Of a stretch of 64,000 bases of DNA, positions 44,691 through 54,377 are shown in pieces. Made by a program: the position numbers and the translations under genes. The notes under the pieces are model-generated. The model was not told the DNA's origin and did no database searches. It saw only the letters and a list, made by a program, of their open reading frames with translations. This stretch comes from Ricordea florida. Lineage: Eukaryota > Cnidaria > Anthozoa > Corallimorpharia > Ricordeidae. Position 1 is the stretch's first letter, and each line of letters starts with the position of its first letter. The stretch lies in contig OX453282.1 in assembly GCA_949710005.1 (NCBI GenBank), positions 3,897,501 through 3,961,500 on the forward strand. The letters run 5' to 3'.

Positions 44691-45929
44691 CTAATACATT
44701 ATCGATCTTAAGTTTGAATTCACTATCTCCATCAACGCGTCGGCTACAACAAACATGTAGCAGGTGATATTTCCTGTTCCTCCAACTTCTCGTTTCATTT
44801 CAAGTTTTACTCCATCTCGTGTATTGTTCAAGGCCATACCTCCCCCATGAATATTATTGTCAGGGTGAGTTCTCAAGTCAATCCATAGAGCAAACTTGTC
44901 GACATAAAAATCATTTAGCTTAACACCCTCTTTACCGAAACGTTTAATTGCCGAATCCCAGAAGTCTGACTGTTTCATTCCCTTGGAGTAGATACGGTTT
45001 GGCATGCCGTCAACGTTAATGTCGATTGATGTAATATTTGGATTGACAAACTTTTCAGAATCTCGTGCTCCTCCGACATATCTCTCTGTGAATAAGCACA
45101 ATATCCCTGTCATTGATCTCCTAGGTATATTAATGTGCTCGTTTATGAAACTGTCATTAGGTTTGGAGATGGTAAAAGTTTTGTGGAGAAGTACATTCTC
45201 GTAAAAGAATACTTTACCAACCTGATAAGCTGACTGAGCCTCACTAGCTAAGTATTCACTTGAGATACAAGCATATTCCAACTCGAGGTTTTCGATTTTG
45301 TAAGTTGGAGTCTTGGTCTTGTCAGAATAAACAACAATATCTGAAACTGGGGCTAGTATAATCTCAAATATTAGTGAATGAGGTAACGCCTTTGGATAGA
45401 AAACCCCATGATTGTTGAGAATAGGGTGGTTGAGTGGGATACGGTACTTGGTGTTGTATATTGCTGCAAGAGCTACTTCCTTATCATTTCCTGATTTTAC
45501 CTTATCACCCGCATTTGTCCTAAGCTTCCTCATGTTTTCAGAAGAAATACCTTGTTTTATTCCATTCTGACGATCTTCAGCTGTTAAGTATAAGTCATGG
45601 TAGGTTTGAAAGAGATCGTATCTTTGAGTATCCTGTATTGTTTCTCCACCAAAAAGAACCCTGAGTCTGGATACAAGGTTACTACCTACGTTATTAACAA
45701 GGGTGTTGTTAACATGACCATCAACAGTCAAGTCAAATAGTAGAGATACACTTCCTGGGACAATCACTACATTCTGAGAAAGTTGTGGAATATTTATATA
45801 TAGTGTTTCTTCAGGATTAGCGGATGAGGGATTTAGTGTAATTCGATTCAGTGATGATTCCGCTTTCAAACCGAGGGGCTCTAGTGGAATCCTGTTTGGG
45901 TTAATTTCTTCAGATATAGCTTGCGACAT
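44691..45929 (-). CDS. Element C major capsid protein candidate
   Basis: 412 residues. The most diverged of the three intact copies by eye (AEDRQNGIKQGISSENM, FTERYVGGARDSEKF) but with the same blocks in order and the FALWIDLRTHPDN motif. It begins MSQAISEEINPNRIP, three residues longer at the start. The start codon is 8 bases beyond the downstream ATPase spacing seen in A, so the capsid-ATPase gap is only 8 bp here. Confidence 0.65.
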   Translation of the reverse strand: MSQAISEEINPNRIPLEPLGLKAESSLNRITLNPSSANPEETLYINIPQLSQNVVIVPGSVSLLFDLTVDGHVNNTLVNNVGSNLVSRLRVLFGGETIQDTQRYDLFQTYHDLYLTAEDRQNGIKQGISSENMRKLRTNAGDKVKSGNDKEVALAAIYNTKYRIPLNHPILNNHGVFYPKALPHSLIFEIILAPVSDIVVYSDKTKTPTYKIENLELEYACISSEYLASEAQSAYQVGKVFFYENVLLHKTFTISKPNDSFINEHINIPRRSMTGILCLFTERYVGGARDSEKFVNPNITSIDINVDGMPNRIYSKGMKQSDFWDSAIKRFGKEGVKLNDFYVDKFALWIDLRTHPDNNIHGGGMALNNTRDGVKLEMKREVGGTGNITCYMFVVADALMEIVNSNLRSIMY

Positions 45930-45967
45930 ATTGATTTATTTTAAAGATAGGTGGAGTATTCTTTTAA

Positions 45968-46960
45968 ATGAGTAACGAAAACATGTTATCAAAAATATAC
46001 TATTCAACTTATGGATATTGGAAAGGTTATTCTGCCATTCCTAAATTAGCTGAAAAAGCAAAAGTTAGTGAAGATGAGGCTAAAAGATGGCTTGAGAAAC
46101 AGGCATTATGGCAAATCTATCTACCAGCTCCAAAGTATATCCCCAGACCTCATTGGAATGTGGAAAAACCGAATCAGATTCACCAAGCTGATCTATTATT
46201 TTTACCGCATGATAGAGTAGGAAGAAAGACATATCGATATGCTCTTGTTGTAATTGATATTGCCTCAAGATATAAAGATTCAGAACCACTAACCTCAAAA
46301 GAATCAAATGAGATTTCAAAAGCATTAACAAAAATATACTCCAGAAAGTTAAAATATCCTAAAACATTAATTGTTGATCCAGGTAAAGAATTTATGGGTG
46401 ATGTAACAAAACTTATGGAAAAACATAATGTAACCATACAACGAAGTGAAGCTGGAAACCATAGAGCTCAAGCATTTGTTGAAAGAGCAAATAGAACATT
46501 ATCAGAAAAACTATTTAGTCATCAATATGCTCAAGAAATGATTAGTGATGATCGATCTAGAGTATGGGTGAAACGATTACCGGATATTTTGAAAACTCTG
46601 AATAGTGTACCAACGAGAATAACTGGTAAAGAGCCTGAGAAAGCTATAAGACTGAAAAAGGTTGATATTAATCCTCCAAATTATAAGCGAGTTGTTGGAC
46701 ATGATGAGGTTAGACTACCACCTGGTGTTAAAGTTAGATACTTACTTGCTCCTGGAGAAGATGAAGGTGGAGAACGAAGACGAGCTACGGATCCCATTTG
46801 GAGTATTCAGGTTTACAATCTATCACGTAGTGTGGTTTCACCTAATCAGCCAGTTTTGTATTATTTACTAGATGGACCGAAGCGTGGTTTTGTGAGGGAA
46901 GAGCTTCAATTTGTACCATATGATACCGAACTACCACCCAATTCTGTTTTGAAACGATAA
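45968..46960 (+). CDS. Element C integrase (DD35E)
   Basis: 330 residues; catalytic D75, D137 and E172 (35-residue spacing), helix-turn-helix-like N-terminus, conserved RRATDPIWSIQVYNLSRSV tail. Intact. The start directly follows TTTAA. It overlaps the convergent polymerase by 55 bp. Confidence 0.92.
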   Translation: MSNENMLSKIYYSTYGYWKGYSAIPKLAEKAKVSEDEAKRWLEKQALWQIYLPAPKYIPRPHWNVEKPNQIHQADLLFLPHDRVGRKTYRYALVVIDIASRYKDSEPLTSKESNEISKALTKIYSRKLKYPKTLIVDPGKEFMGDVTKLMEKHNVTIQRSEAGNHRAQAFVERANRTLSEKLFSHQYAQEMISDDRSRVWVKRLPDILKTLNSVPTRITGKEPEKAIRLKKVDINPPNYKRVVGHDEVRLPPGVKVRYLLAPGEDEGGERRRATDPIWSIQVYNLSRSVVSPNQPVLYYLLDGPKRGFVREELQFVPYDTELPPNSVLKR

Positions 46961-49900
46961 TGTCCGTATGCGTAAGTATGTATTCCATCTTCACAAATAA
47001 CTCTTTTATCATCATCAGCAGACAGTGCAACTTTGTTAATCGTTTCAGTATAAACATCATGCTTATGACTTCTGATTACATTCATCTGTCTCATCTGAGG
47101 TTTTTTATTGAATAGACAATCCTTGTAATCACCAAATGATATGGTCTTTTTTACGACTGATGCCTTTACCCCTTTGTCCTTTTTTATCTCTTCACCTTCA
47201 TCCATCTTATAGCTGTAAAGTTTAGCACGTAGACCTACAAATTCAGCTATCTGTTTACCACCAGCCTCATCTTTGAACATACCGATGACTTTCTTGTTTA
47301 CACCTGTCTCGATACCTGATGGATGGTTTTTAGGATAATTACTAGTATCAAACATTTCTCTCACATCTGGATTGATATCCTTGTAGAAATCATCTGTTTC
47401 TATCTCATATACAAGACTGTCAGTATCTGTGAACAACAATTTAGCTTTTACATCATATTTTGGTTTGATATATTTATATTGAAAATTGTACATTATTGTT
47501 TTACTTAGATCCAGAATAGACATACCTAAGTAAACAGGTTTATTAAAGACCAATTTTGTTTTCTTCATGTGGATGGCTATCAGATTTTCACAAAATATAG
47601 TGCGATGCTTATAGTTAGGTTTTGATATTAATTTTTTCGCATCTTTTTTATTTGTAACCAATCTTACATCTACCCTTTTTCTAATGTTTTCCATGGTTTT
47701 CCCAAAGACAGAGTTATTCATCAGCTTGAAGAAATCTTTTTCAAAATCGTTGGCTGCTTTAGCTCTGAGGTTGGTATTCAAGTCAATGTATGTTTTTAAC
47801 CATGTAGACTCTTTGAATGTAATACCTTTATGAATTTTAGTGACTTTTAATCCAAGACTTTCATGAACTTTTAGGGTTTCATGATGAACAACATACTTTA
47901 CCTTATCGTTGAGGTTTGGGATCAATTTCTCAACCTTATTAACGACAAGTCTCTCTGGAGCTAGAGGATAATCATTATGCAAGTCGTGAAGGTGATGGGG
48001 ATATTCCAAGTCAACCTCGAGTATACATGGGATATTTTTCCAGTCTGTAAGCTCTTGGTCAGTCATCCATCTAAAACCGTGAGTAGGGAGTGGTTTACTC
48101 ATTCCCCCACCATATAAGTTGTTTGCGTCGAGATATATATTATACTTTGTGGGTAAGTTAGAATCAAAGTTGGTCATGTATGGATTGTTAGCTTTACCAT
48201 ATCTAGTAGAGATCATAGATACACCTCCTCGAATTCCTTTCTCAAACATAAGTAGCATGTCAATATCAGTTAGCAACTCCAAATTCACTTTCGTTAACTT
48301 TAATGCTGCATCCCAAGCTAGTCCAGGTGCTGTATAATACCAAGCTGGGTCTAATCCATAATTTTTACAACAAACATCTCTAAAGTTCTCAAAGACATCA
48401 GCTAACAGTAGTACATCTAACATAAGATATAGGTCGTGATATTCTCTCATTGTTTTCATATTGAAGGTTTCCCATACCTTTTTAGCATGTTGGTAGTTAT
48501 CTTCTGTTATATCTTCATCGTTGAGTTTTGAGTAGAACTCTTCTTTAGGTGGAAGATGGGTTGCGTTGAGTTTATCAAAGCTATCAAACCAATCGTATGG
48601 AAATACACCCTTTCTCAACATCATATTCGTCTTATCTCCAAAATAATTTTTCGTTTCATCTAGGTTCTTATCTGATGGAGAAAGACACTTACTTCCAGAT
48701 AATACACATCTACAGACATCACACTTTCCGCATTTAGTAAGATTATCAACTAAACTTTCAAGACTGGTTGCCATAAATTTAAATGAATCGATGAATCTGA
48801 TATCTCGCTTAACATCAACCTGCTTACCTTCTTTATTTATAAAGGTATCAACTACAATCTGTTTTGTGAAAGCAATATAATTTTCCTCATTATTAGCTAT
48901 ACAGTTTATTTTACCTTTTGATGTAGCAAGATTCTTGATAAAAAGATGAGCGTCATATCTAGATAAGTTGTGAAAGAAGACTGGGAAGAACTTTGGAATC
49001 TTATAATTTAAGTTGCATTCATTATGAGCTGCTCCTCTATACTTTCCTGTAAGGTGACAGTGGTCTAATACCTTATCTTCTCCCAATTCACCCTCACAGA
49101 TGTGACAATGAGTAGCATTTTTATATTCGATTTTATCATTTTCAGTCATCTCAACTTTCTTATAAAAATTTAACCTATTGTAAATTTCCTTAATATCTAA
49201 CTCTAATTTATCCACAAATATCTGTGCTATGTCTTCGTCTGGGGATTTAGCAGTGTATCGTTCAAGCTTGGATGGAAATATGTTGTCATCAAAAGACTTG
49301 ATATAATAGCAGAATCCGGATGGTTTGTGCTTCTGGTATTGTTTAGTAAAGCTTTTACTTTCATCTGGAGAGCAGGTATGTATTTTCTCTGGATGGCACT
49401 CAAAATCAGCATATACATTAATGGGGTGTCGCATTTTTTTGTTATAATTTTTAAAGTAAATATAACGAGGATTTCCATCTTTATCTATAGGCATTTCAAT
49501 CTTAACTTCTTCGTTTGAGTTGCAGTATTCGATATGTTTTTCTAATGAATTTTTTGATTGGAATGAGTTGAGACATCTAAGGCAAAAGTGCATCGTAGAT
49601 TTATGTTTACTGACTTTTGAAGCTAACAATCTACTTATATTCTTTATCCAGCAGTAGTGTTTATTTTTACCCTTTGATATTAGAAGTAAGTTGATCACTT
49701 GAACTCCTATTTTCTTACTTAATCTTAGAGTGCGTACATCACCTTCATATACTAAGACGTTAATAGCATAGTGGTTTTGCTTTTCAAACTTATCAATCTC
49801 TTTTACTGAAACGGGAAACTCTATTCCTGACCAGTCAAAATTATTTGAGTTTTCTCTCATTTGTTTAGTTAGTCTCTCTGGATGAACATCTTGTGTATAT

Positions 49901-50862
49901 ACAGCTGAGGTTACTGCCCACTTGAAACACTCATGATCGTTCTCATTCTTAACATTGATGATTGCCTTCTTGGATGCTAATTTTGATGGTAGTGGAATAT
50001 AGGAACTTCCAGAAAGCGGTTCAAAGGGGTCAATGTTTATATCAAAGTATTCCACATGATCGAATTTCCAACCGTAGACGTTAACTATAAATCGCTCAAA
50101 CTCCTCAAGTAGGTGATTGATCATAGTATTGAATAAGTCTGATAAATCGGTTGATTCAGTAATTATTTCTACAAGTGAATGAAAGTATCTTGAAGTTTCA
50201 TCAATCAGGTCTGTGAGTAGACTCTCTTTTATTAACTTACATGTTAAGATAAATTTCACCTTTAATGGTTTCTTTTTCTGATTAATGAGATTTAGAACTT
50301 TTGTTTTAATTTTATTGATGAACGTTTTGGGATCATACCCTTTCTGTCCATCTATCCTATAGGTTTTCAGATAACCCTTCAACGCTGTTTGTTGTTCTTT
50401 TGGAGTTAAGCTTTTGAATATTCGGTTAAACTTTTCCTTCTGACTTTCTACTCGTTTTTTTACAGTCTTTCTGATATTTTCTGGGGTTAAAGATAGAATC
50501 CAATCTGTTAACTTTTTACTCGCTTTCTTTATCGGTTTGATAACTTTACTTTCTAAATGGTTAGGTGATATGGTTTGGGATGTGGGTTTGGAAGGTTCTA
50601 GAATGGGAATATTAATCTCTGGTACCGGTTCATCAAGAATGAGTCTTTGCGGTTGGTTGGGGATATTATTTCTAGGGGTTGGGATAGGTGGAGGTTGTAG
50701 TGTTTGGATCTGTTCAGGTAAGGTTGTGGGTCTGGTGTTATTTTCAGGGACTTGTAGTTGTGTTAGAGCTTCAATTAGTTCTGGTCTAGTCAACCAATAA
50801 TATCTTGGAATACCCCGCTCTTTGGCAAGTTGTTTCAGTTGTTTGACTGATTGCTTCTCCAT
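46906..50862 (-). CDS. Element C family-B DNA polymerase (protein-primed type)
   Basis: 1318 residues from the ATG at 50862, chosen over the upstream GTG. Same architecture as the element A polymerase: SAP-like residues 1-35 encoded in the TIR, Pro-rich linker, NENDHECFKWAV and HYCWIKNISRL blocks, C2H2-like finger (CLRCLNSFQSKNSLEKH), exonuclease YADFECHPE (D486), Cys/His endonuclease VII-like insert (CHICEGELGEDKVLDHC), motif A YLDANNLYG (D912), motif B MNNSVFGKTM (~1050), motif C FTDTDSLVY (D1146, D1148). One exonuclease block reads FHNLSRYDAH instead of SGYDSH. Intact. Confidence 0.92.
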   Translation of the reverse strand: MEKQSVKQLKQLAKERGIPRYYWLTRPELIEALTQLQVPENNTRPTTLPEQIQTLQPPPIPTPRNNIPNQPQRLILDEPVPEINIPILEPSKPTSQTISPNHLESKVIKPIKKASKKLTDWILSLTPENIRKTVKKRVESQKEKFNRIFKSLTPKEQQTALKGYLKTYRIDGQKGYDPKTFINKIKTKVLNLINQKKKPLKVKFILTCKLIKESLLTDLIDETSRYFHSLVEIITESTDLSDLFNTMINHLLEEFERFIVNVYGWKFDHVEYFDINIDPFEPLSGSSYIPLPSKLASKKAIINVKNENDHECFKWAVTSAVYTQDVHPERLTKQMRENSNNFDWSGIEFPVSVKEIDKFEKQNHYAINVLVYEGDVRTLRLSKKIGVQVINLLLISKGKNKHYCWIKNISRLLASKVSKHKSTMHFCLRCLNSFQSKNSLEKHIEYCNSNEEVKIEMPIDKDGNPRYIYFKNYNKKMRHPINVYADFECHPEKIHTCSPDESKSFTKQYQKHKPSGFCYYIKSFDDNIFPSKLERYTAKSPDEDIAQIFVDKLELDIKEIYNRLNFYKKVEMTENDKIEYKNATHCHICEGELGEDKVLDHCHLTGKYRGAAHNECNLNYKIPKFFPVFFHNLSRYDAHLFIKNLATSKGKINCIANNEENYIAFTKQIVVDTFINKEGKQVDVKRDIRFIDSFKFMATSLESLVDNLTKCGKCDVCRCVLSGSKCLSPSDKNLDETKNYFGDKTNMMLRKGVFPYDWFDSFDKLNATHLPPKEEFYSKLNDEDITEDNYQHAKKVWETFNMKTMREYHDLYLMLDVLLLADVFENFRDVCCKNYGLDPAWYYTAPGLAWDAALKLTKVNLELLTDIDMLLMFEKGIRGGVSMISTRYGKANNPYMTNFDSNLPTKYNIYLDANNLYGGGMSKPLPTHGFRWMTDQELTDWKNIPCILEVDLEYPHHLHDLHNDYPLAPERLVVNKVEKLIPNLNDKVKYVVHHETLKVHESLGLKVTKIHKGITFKESTWLKTYIDLNTNLRAKAANDFEKDFFKLMNNSVFGKTMENIRKRVDVRLVTNKKDAKKLISKPNYKHRTIFCENLIAIHMKKTKLVFNKPVYLGMSILDLSKTIMYNFQYKYIKPKYDVKAKLLFTDTDSLVYEIETDDFYKDINPDVREMFDTSNYPKNHPSGIETGVNKKVIGMFKDEAGGKQIAEFVGLRAKLYSYKMDEGEEIKKDKGVKASVVKKTISFGDYKDCLFNKKPQMRQMNVIRSHKHDVYTETINKVALSADDDKRVICEDGIHTYAYGHYRFKTELGGSSVSYGTN

Positions 50863-51126
50863 CTTTATTACTGTATACACAAATCTTTAAATCATTTTTC
50901 AAATTTTTTTGAAATCCTGGGACAAAATTATAAAATATCTAATAAAATCTCTGATAAAATCTCTGATAAATTCTTGATAAAATTATAAAATATCTAATAA
51001 AATCTCTGATAAAATCTCTGATAAATTCTTGATAAAATTATAAAATATCTAATAAAATCTCTGATAAAATCTCTGATAAATTCTTGATAAAATTTTTGTC
51101 CTAGCCCCCGCTTTTTACATCTCTCT
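50617..51126 (-). repeat. Element C right TIR (510 bp)
   Basis: Inverted copy of 8569-9176, shorter by two tandem-repeat units. It includes the first ~82 codons of the polymerase. Confidence 0.9.
50928..51092 (-). repeat. 55-bp tandem repeat array, three copies
   Basis: Three units, the inverted counterpart of the five-unit array at 8603-8865. Confidence 0.9.
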
Positions 51127-51525
51127 ATTGCGGACAAATGCAAGTAACAAATATTCTAGTCATCCCAAAGATTTTTTGTTATCTAAAATTCATGAAAGAA
51201 AATTTTGCATTCCAATTGATCATCCAGTTTTAATCGGTGGTGGCGTATTCTATCCATATGGTTTGAGAGATAATTTGAAATTCGAGTTAACTCTACCAGC
51301 TGTGAAAAATATTGTTTACTACACGAATTCTGCTAACCCACCTAATTATCAATTAACAAATATTGAATCAGAATACAGGAGTATGAAGAATGATTTTTTG
51401 TCTAGTGGTGTACAACAGGTCTACAAAGATGAGATAAGGATGGAATAATCACCAAACATATTAATTTTATCAAGAAGATCAGCCATTGGAATTTATGTTT
51501 ATTCATGGTTTTGGGTGCCAGTTTT
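51127..51525 (+). pseudogene. Element D capsid gene, 3' fragment
   Basis: Continues the fragment at 8440-8568. It keeps IPIDHPVLIGGGVFYPYGL and SEYRSMKNDFLSSGVQQVYK, then hits a stop at 51448. Past it, a block recognisable as the INLPRRSMTGI region lies in a shifted frame up to the TIR. The C-terminal third is missing. Decayed before or after element C inserted. Confidence 0.78.
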
Positions 51526-53077
51526 TCCTGGTTTTTCCTGGTTCCGGGTTCCAGGGGGTGCGCTAGGACCGGCGAAATACATCTACTAACCACATAAGGC
51601 AGCATTCACGTTTTCCGGTTTTGACAGCGAAGTGGACCTGATCCTGGCATGGTCGTTTTATCACTATAACTATGGGGCCTGATTAAGATTTGTGTGAATA
51701 TTTGGGTGAAATTCAAATATCACGTGACAAGTGAAAAAACAGCAATAGGAAAATCGACTAAATCAGTAAGTTAGAAGAGGCAATCTAAGGAAATATGACA
51801 AGCAGCAACAACGTTTCGTGGAGAACTTTGTATTTACTCTTCTTACTTTTCTGTCCGTCCCTGACTAATTTTGTAAAGAAACCCAAAGAGAGATCTAGGA
51901 CGCAACCGGCGTTTTAGTTATGTGAAGCATGTCCCGCCTTCTGTCTCTTTGAGACTTATTTCAGACCGCGAACTGTGCTATTTAAAAAAAGAATGGATGC
52001 ATCCTTTCAAAGTTTCAATTTTTCAGGATATAAAGGTATTATTTTAGACAGGATACGGGACGCAATTAGGGGCGTGATGTCACGCAACACAGTCAACGGC
52101 GTGCGTTAACCTCTTTGATTTCACGTTGCCTAGCTGTCAAAGAGCCTGTGGATTTGGCTTGTATTTCGAGGACATTTAAAACCTAGACTGTGTCAAAAGT
52201 AACAATAATTATTCTTAAGCTGCTGGGATACGTTCCTGCTGTATTTTCTGGTCTATCTTCATTGTTTTCCCGGTGTTTTGAATGGACAACGACCGGTAGC
52301 TTAGATCGTGCGTAACGGAGTTTGAAAGACAAAACAAGTTTATCCCAGAAGCAAATTTTTGATCGGAAACCCAACTCTTAATCAAGGTAGGCCTGATTTT
52401 GAACAAATATGGTCAAAAATAATTCCTATTGTCCCATTCCTGGCTCATCGGTGACTTTGTTTACGTGATAAAGTAACATGATCGGGATCAACTGAACTAT
52501 CGCATCACCGCATCACGTAGCAAATTACATGAAATTGAGCAAATTGGTCGACTAAATCTGAGGCGCTCGCTCAAAAACCTTATTGAACACATATGAAATG
52601 GTGAAATATAACATCTCTAGAGCTCAAAATCTGATTTTGGGGCTATTTGAAGAATGGCCCCTTATGTAGAATTGGAGTTTAATTTTGCCCCTAAATTACC
52701 CTGTTGTCAAGTACCTACTAAACAAAGCTCTTGAACCTTGTCACGAAATCCGTATTTAATCTGGAAATATTTCTTAGATTACTGTCAGCTATTTGATTTT
52801 ACTGAATTAAGTATAAAATCGTCGGTAAAAAGTTTATTCGGCCGTCGCGAGGCAATTTTTTAGACCAATAAATTTCGCAGTAAATTGAGGCGTCAAACCG
52901 TCGAAATCGAAAATCTCGAATTTCTCACAAAATTCGATCTAACTCAAAAAATAAACCCCAGAACCTTCTTAATCTCACTAAAATCTTCCTTTAGACTCAA
53001 AATAAGGGTAGGTTAGGTTTTGAGTTGTGGCCGCGATTTATCGATTTTGCTCGATTTTTGTGTGCATTCACTCTTAA
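51505..53077 (-). repeat. Element D right TIR
   Basis: Inverted copy of 6119-7640, with extra sequence near 51570 (CGGCGAAATACATCTACTAA) not present in the left arm. Followed by AGGGT at 53078-53082. Confidence 0.85.
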
Positions 53078-53082
53078 AGGGT

Positions 53083-53790
53083 ATTCCCGGGATCCTGGAT
53101 CTAATCAAAATATGGCGTGGGACTCGAGAAAACCCAAAATTTATTGACGGTATTCGGGAATTGACTGCTCTCCGGGAAGGGAGAATTCCCCAATTAATAT
53201 ATTTTTTTTCATTTTTTTGGCCTGCACGTCTATCGGGAAATCTTCAATCACGACCCAAATAAACGTACCAGCAGCAAAAGCGAATCAACCAGGTGAACGC
53301 TAGTCAAACCAAACCAAAGAGCCTGTCTGGTTAATAATTATGTAATTGAAATTGTCATTCCACTGAAAAAGAACCGCGAATGCGGGATCAAGACCCCCCC
53401 CCCCCCCCCCCCACTTCCAGACCCTATATTTTAGCTACTGGAAAGTAGCTTCTAACTTCAAACATTACTAGAAATTCAATTTTAAGGCTAAAATTGTCCA
53501 AAACGTACTCCTGATGGTAATACGCACAACCTCGAATATAACACATGAAAAAAATAAAAAAAAAAGATACCTGACTAAATGATCATTAATTAATTATAGA
53601 AATCTAATCAATATTAAAAAAAGTAATTTAGAGAAATATGTATAAAAAACAGACACCGAATAAGAAAACTCTGTTAAATTTTAACCTCACATTTAGCGAT
53701 GTTAAAATATGTGTATATTTTTATGGACAAAGCGTGAAGTCAATAGATATGCGTTATTGACCAAGAGTGAGGTTTCTAAGCTGACTGAAA
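53083..53790. other. Non-coding host flank
   Basis: Right flank of D. It contains a run of 19 C's (53394-53412) and AT-rich sequence. No gene is seen. Confidence 0.4.
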
Positions 53791-54005
53791 ATTGGCCAAC
53801 TTCTTTTTCGCGTTTTCTTCAGCCATCTTGAGCAAACAAGCTTCTTCAGTAAAGGGTTTACAGTATAACAATTTTGTCTGGTTATGTTTCGACGGACAAA
53901 GCAGGAAATCCCAAGCGGCAAGAAAGGCCCATCTTTCCGGCTCAGGTAGCCAATCAGAACTCAGGATTCCGCTCGTGGAGTCAGCCATAATTATAATAAA
54001 TAGAT

Positions 54006-54148
54006 GTTATTTACCGGGCGGGAGGTCCGTATGGGGAAAAACTGTGCCCGAGGTCTTGAGTACGGCCCGAGGCCGAAGGCCGAGGGCATTACTCAAGACC
54101 AAGGGCACAGTTTTTTCCCATACGGACCGACCTAGACCGGTAAATAAC
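54006..54148. repeat. Long hairpin repeat
   Basis: GTTATTTACCGG at the left and CCGGTAAATAAC at the right enclose two long complementary arms (GGTCCGTATGGGGAAAAACT / AGTTTTTTCCCATACGGACC) around GGCCGAAGGCC. It is the core of a probable MITE; TAGCCAATCAGA occurs on both sides (53948, 54272), so the whole repeat may span about 53930-54320. Confidence 0.65.
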
Positions 54149-54377
54149 TTATCTATTTTTTCTGCTTGTTTGCTTTTTTTTCGCAACAATTTCAATTTGC
54201 CGCGAATAGCGCGGATAAAAATCCGGACCGTGGTCCGTATCGTAAAAAGCTGGACCGGTCACGAGCGCGCGATTAGCCAATCAGATTCGAGGATTTGGGA
54301 TTCCGGCCCGCTGCGATGCTTGAGAAAAAAATAAAAAAAGTTCTTGTGTAAAAGAATTGTTAATATACACGTATTCA

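Larger units (their letters stand above)
8569..51126 (-). mobile_element. Element C: Polinton/adintovirus-like, interrupted by A and B
   Basis: TIRs start AGAGAGATG at both ends, with TSD ATTGC at 8564-8568 and 51127-51131. C lies inside the capsid gene of D. Removing A, B and their TSD copies leaves about 13.6 kb, close to the size of A. Gene set: polymerase, integrase, capsid, ATPase, six or so small accessory genes, a minor capsid candidate, a ~515-aa membrane protein and a Cys/His-repeat protein. Two genes are split by A and B and one has its own 1-base frameshift. Confidence 0.9.
6119..53077 (+). mobile_element. Element D: degenerate outer Polinton-like element
   Basis: About 1.5-kb inverted repeats (6119-7640 and 51505-53077) are flanked by AGGGT on both sides (6114-6118, 53078-53082), although the TIR tips differ by one base. 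Without the nested element C, D holds only about 4.4 kb. The sole recognisable gene is a broken capsid gene split by C. D has no polymerase, integrase or ATPase, so it was internally deleted before or after C landed. Its TIR arms show many substitutions and small indels, so it is older than A, B and C. Confidence 0.75.

Noticed and set aside
53792..54334. 180-aa plus-strand frame
   Set aside because: It runs through the long hairpin repeat and its complementary arms; no protein features.
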